This document shows positions 62,066-64,000 of a DNA stretch of 64,000 bases, piece by piece. How positions within the stretch are numbered: the stretch's first letter is position 1; each line of letters starts with the position of its first letter. The position numbers were made by a program, and so were the translations under genes. Source of the stretch: Eudorina sp. 2006-703-Eu-15 (taxonomy: Eukaryota; Chlorophyta; Chlorophyceae; Chlamydomonadales; Volvocaceae). Location: positions 930,001 through 994,000 of the forward strand of contig BDSI01000008.1 of assembly GCA_003117195.1 (NCBI GenBank), given 5' to 3'. The notes below the pieces were generated by a model. That model saw nothing but the letters and a program-made list of their open reading frames with translations, had not been told where the DNA came from and did not search any database.

Positions 62066-62360
62066 CTGCTACTGCTCACCCCTCAATACGGCTTGCACGC
62101 TATCATACATAGCGTCAAGCGAGTGAGAACAGCCGCACAGATTCACAATGTAAAAGGATCAAAAACATATAGTTTTAATGTTACGCCGCTTCCCTTCTTC
62201 TTGTGTTGAGAGGAAGAGAGACAACCGCTCATCCGTACACAGAATTGCGATCCCCTGTTTTGACACCCTTGGGCCTTGGTTCATGATATCTAGACAATAA
62301 TTGGACATGCCTGGTGTCGTAGAAACCGGCTGAAGTAATATTTATTGGGCACTCGATACC
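62066..62360. promoter_or_regulatory. Bidirectional promoter region, STB and MYND copy 2
   Basis: 295 bases separate the STB start (minus) from the MYND-copy start (plus). The TATA-like element of STB is in the middle. An AT-rich TAATATTTATTG lies only about 15-25 bases before the MYND ATG and is more likely leader than core promoter. Confidence 0.5.
62161..62171 (-). promoter_or_regulatory. TATA-like element of STB
   Basis: TATATGTTTTT on the minus strand about 96 bases before the STB start, matching the element in front of STA in sequence and position. Confidence 0.5.
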
Positions 62361-64000
62361 ATGGCAATGAAGCCAAGTAAGCAACCACAACGTCGGGGCA
62401 AGCCAGCTTTGGCTTCGGAAGCGAAACCCAAGAATGATGTGGAAGTCGTAGTGCAAGAATTTTCATCGATATGCTGCGGAGCCGCTGCTTTCTGGGTCGC
62501 GCAAATTGCCAAAGGCCGGTCATGCGTGCTGCCAGCGAGCAAGCTCAAGAGTTTGGTCACGTCGGTTAGGCAGTACTCTTTTCTCGCCGAGGGCCCTGAA
62601 TTCTCGCGCCTTCTGTGTAGCAATCCCCCGGCACGAGTGGCAGCGCTGCAGCTGCACGCGCTGTCGTTGCGCGTCCTCGCAAAGGAGGACTCGCTGTCCG
62701 CCACCGACTGCGAGCCGTACTGCAGCCTTTCCTGGCTCATCGTCCTGATACTGCAAAAGGTTCGATCGAACAAAAATGGCCCGCTGTTGCTGGACGTCGT
62801 GGACCTCGCGCTGCGCATGGACGTCCTGCCAGCGGCGGCCGCTGCCCTCGCGGCCTTGAGGGCCGACGGGCGGCTACCCGCCGACCTGAAGTTCCTGTGG
62901 TCCTTCTTTGACCTCATCGACCTCGTGCTATGCGCCACACAGCCCTTCTCAGCACCTAGAGGCTCTGTCGCCGCGTCATCAGCGCCGCCGGAGCCGCGGC
63001 GGCCGCCAGGACCCGACGTTGCCTCGCCCGCAGCGGCCTCATGGAGCAGGCCGTCTGCGCCCTCGTGCACATCGGGATGCAGTGCAGCAGCGGCGCAGAA
63101 GCCGGCGGCGGTCAACGTCGGGGAGCCTCCCTCCCCCAGGTGCGGGCGTCCACGGCCAGCAGTGGCCCTAGTGGCTCCGCTTCGGTGCCTGGCCGTCAAT
63201 TAGATGACATGATGCAAACGGTCGACCATGTCTTCATGACGCTGGCCGCCATTGCCGCCAAGGGGTTCAGCATGTGCCCTGCCAGCCGGTACGACGTCGC
63301 GGTCAGCAGCACCACCGCCATAATCGCTGGGCCCTGCTTCCAGTACGGCGCGGCGGCACACGTGGTTGCTCAGCTGGCGGCGGCGGACGGAGGCACGATG
63401 TACGGCCTTTCCGCGGCGCAGGCGCTGCCGCCTACCTATGAACCGCCGGAGGACCAGCCCGAGTTGACAAATGTGGCGGCGGCGGCGGTGGCGGCGGCCG
63501 CCGGTGGGTACGGCGGCAGGCAGCGACGGCGGCGGCAGCCTCAGCTGCCGTTGCGGCACGGCACCTTGTGTGGCGCGCGGATAATTTGGACGTGGTGTTT
63601 CGAGCAGTCGCCTCCAGTGCCCGTGCGGCCGCTCAGCCGGGGCTTCATCCGGCAGCTGGCGCTCCGAGCGGCCCGCGTCGCAACGGCCTCCTGCCACTTC
63701 CATTGGGCGTGCGGCCAGCAGCGGCGGGACCCCGCAGCCCCGCAGAAGCGGCAGGAGCGGCAGCACCACGGGGGCAGTGACGGGCAAGGGTCCGCCCCGT
63801 TGGAGGCGCCCTTTGGCAAGGGTGTGTGCGCGACGGTGGTGGCGGATGCGCTGAGGTGCGCCGCCGCGACCTTCAAGCGGCGGCGGCCGAGTCAAGAGGC
63901 TGGGGCTGGCGCTGGACAGGACACGGCGGCGGCGGCGGCCTTGGCGGGGCTCAGGGCCCGGGAGTGGTGGGGTGTGGCGGTGCCGGGTCTGCACGCTGTG
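62361..64000 (+). pseudogene. Inverted second copy of the MYND-protein gene, frameshifted, runs off the window
   Basis: Starts MAMKPSKQPQRRGKPALASE, clearly paralogous to MAMNSRKQPHSRVKPALASE at 40116. It follows exon 1 of that gene to the window edge, so exon 2 with the MYND finger lies outside. At 63023-63026 a 16-base segment present in copy 1 is missing. In copy 1 that segment is bounded by CTCG repeats, so replication slippage is likely. The original frame is lost at once and reaches a stop at 63201. From 63027 to 64000 the ancestral frame (now frame +2) is open and well conserved (MQTVDHVFMTLAAIAAKGFS and onward). All other length differences, such as a 9-base insertion before the deletion, keep phase. 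One deletion in otherwise intact sequence means either a very young pseudogene or an assembly error. Confidence 0.7.

Overview
This is nuclear DNA from a green alga, most likely a volvocine or other chlamydomonadalean species (Chlamydomonas/Volvox relatives). Evidence: coding sequence is GC-rich and split into many short exons with clean GT/AG junctions. TGTAA polyadenylation-type signals lie about 85-130 bases past several stop codons. Proteins carry Ala, Pro, Gln and Glu homopolymer tracts. A MYND-finger protein and a Penelope-like retroelement with a CxC motif also fit this group. Exons were joined by hand from splice sites and reading phase. Where I give exon lists, the summed coding length is a multiple of three and contains no internal stop. 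No transcript evidence was available.

Layout. 2.7-5.1 kb (-): a single-copy sulfotransferase (ST1). 7.5-20.5 kb (-): three tandem five-exon paralogues of a secretory glycosyltransferase resembling family GT92/DUF23. The middle copy carries a 25-unit minisatellite in intron 4. 23.0-24.8 kb (-): an unrecognised helical-repeat protein and a small one-helix membrane protein. 25.1-26.4 kb (+): cytosolic ribosomal protein S13 (uS15), complete, five exons. 27.2-30.1 kb (-): a 489-residue, probably plastid, multi-pass membrane protein that I cannot name. 30.6-33.8 kb (+): a PfkB/ribokinase-family sugar or nucleoside kinase. 36.3-40.1 kb (-): a 1152-residue MYND-finger protein. 43.5-49.7 kb and 57.2-62.1 kb (-): two paralogous eight-exon sulfotransferases (STA, STB), separated by a decayed Penelope-like retroelement (51.2-54.4 kb). 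62.4 kb to the window end (+): an inverted second copy of the MYND gene with a 16-base deletion.

How the genes may work together. Six of the roughly twelve genes encode predicted secretory-pathway carbohydrate enzymes: three glycosyltransferases and three sulfotransferases. All six are on the minus strand and in two local paralogue groups. Building sulfated extracellular-matrix or cell-wall glycans is a reasonable inference, since sulfated glycoproteins are prominent in volvocine matrix, but the substrates are not visible in the sequence. The region is duplication-prone: paralogue arrays, a gene-conversion tract, intron satellites expanded in one paralogue but not its sister, and an inverted MYND duplicate.
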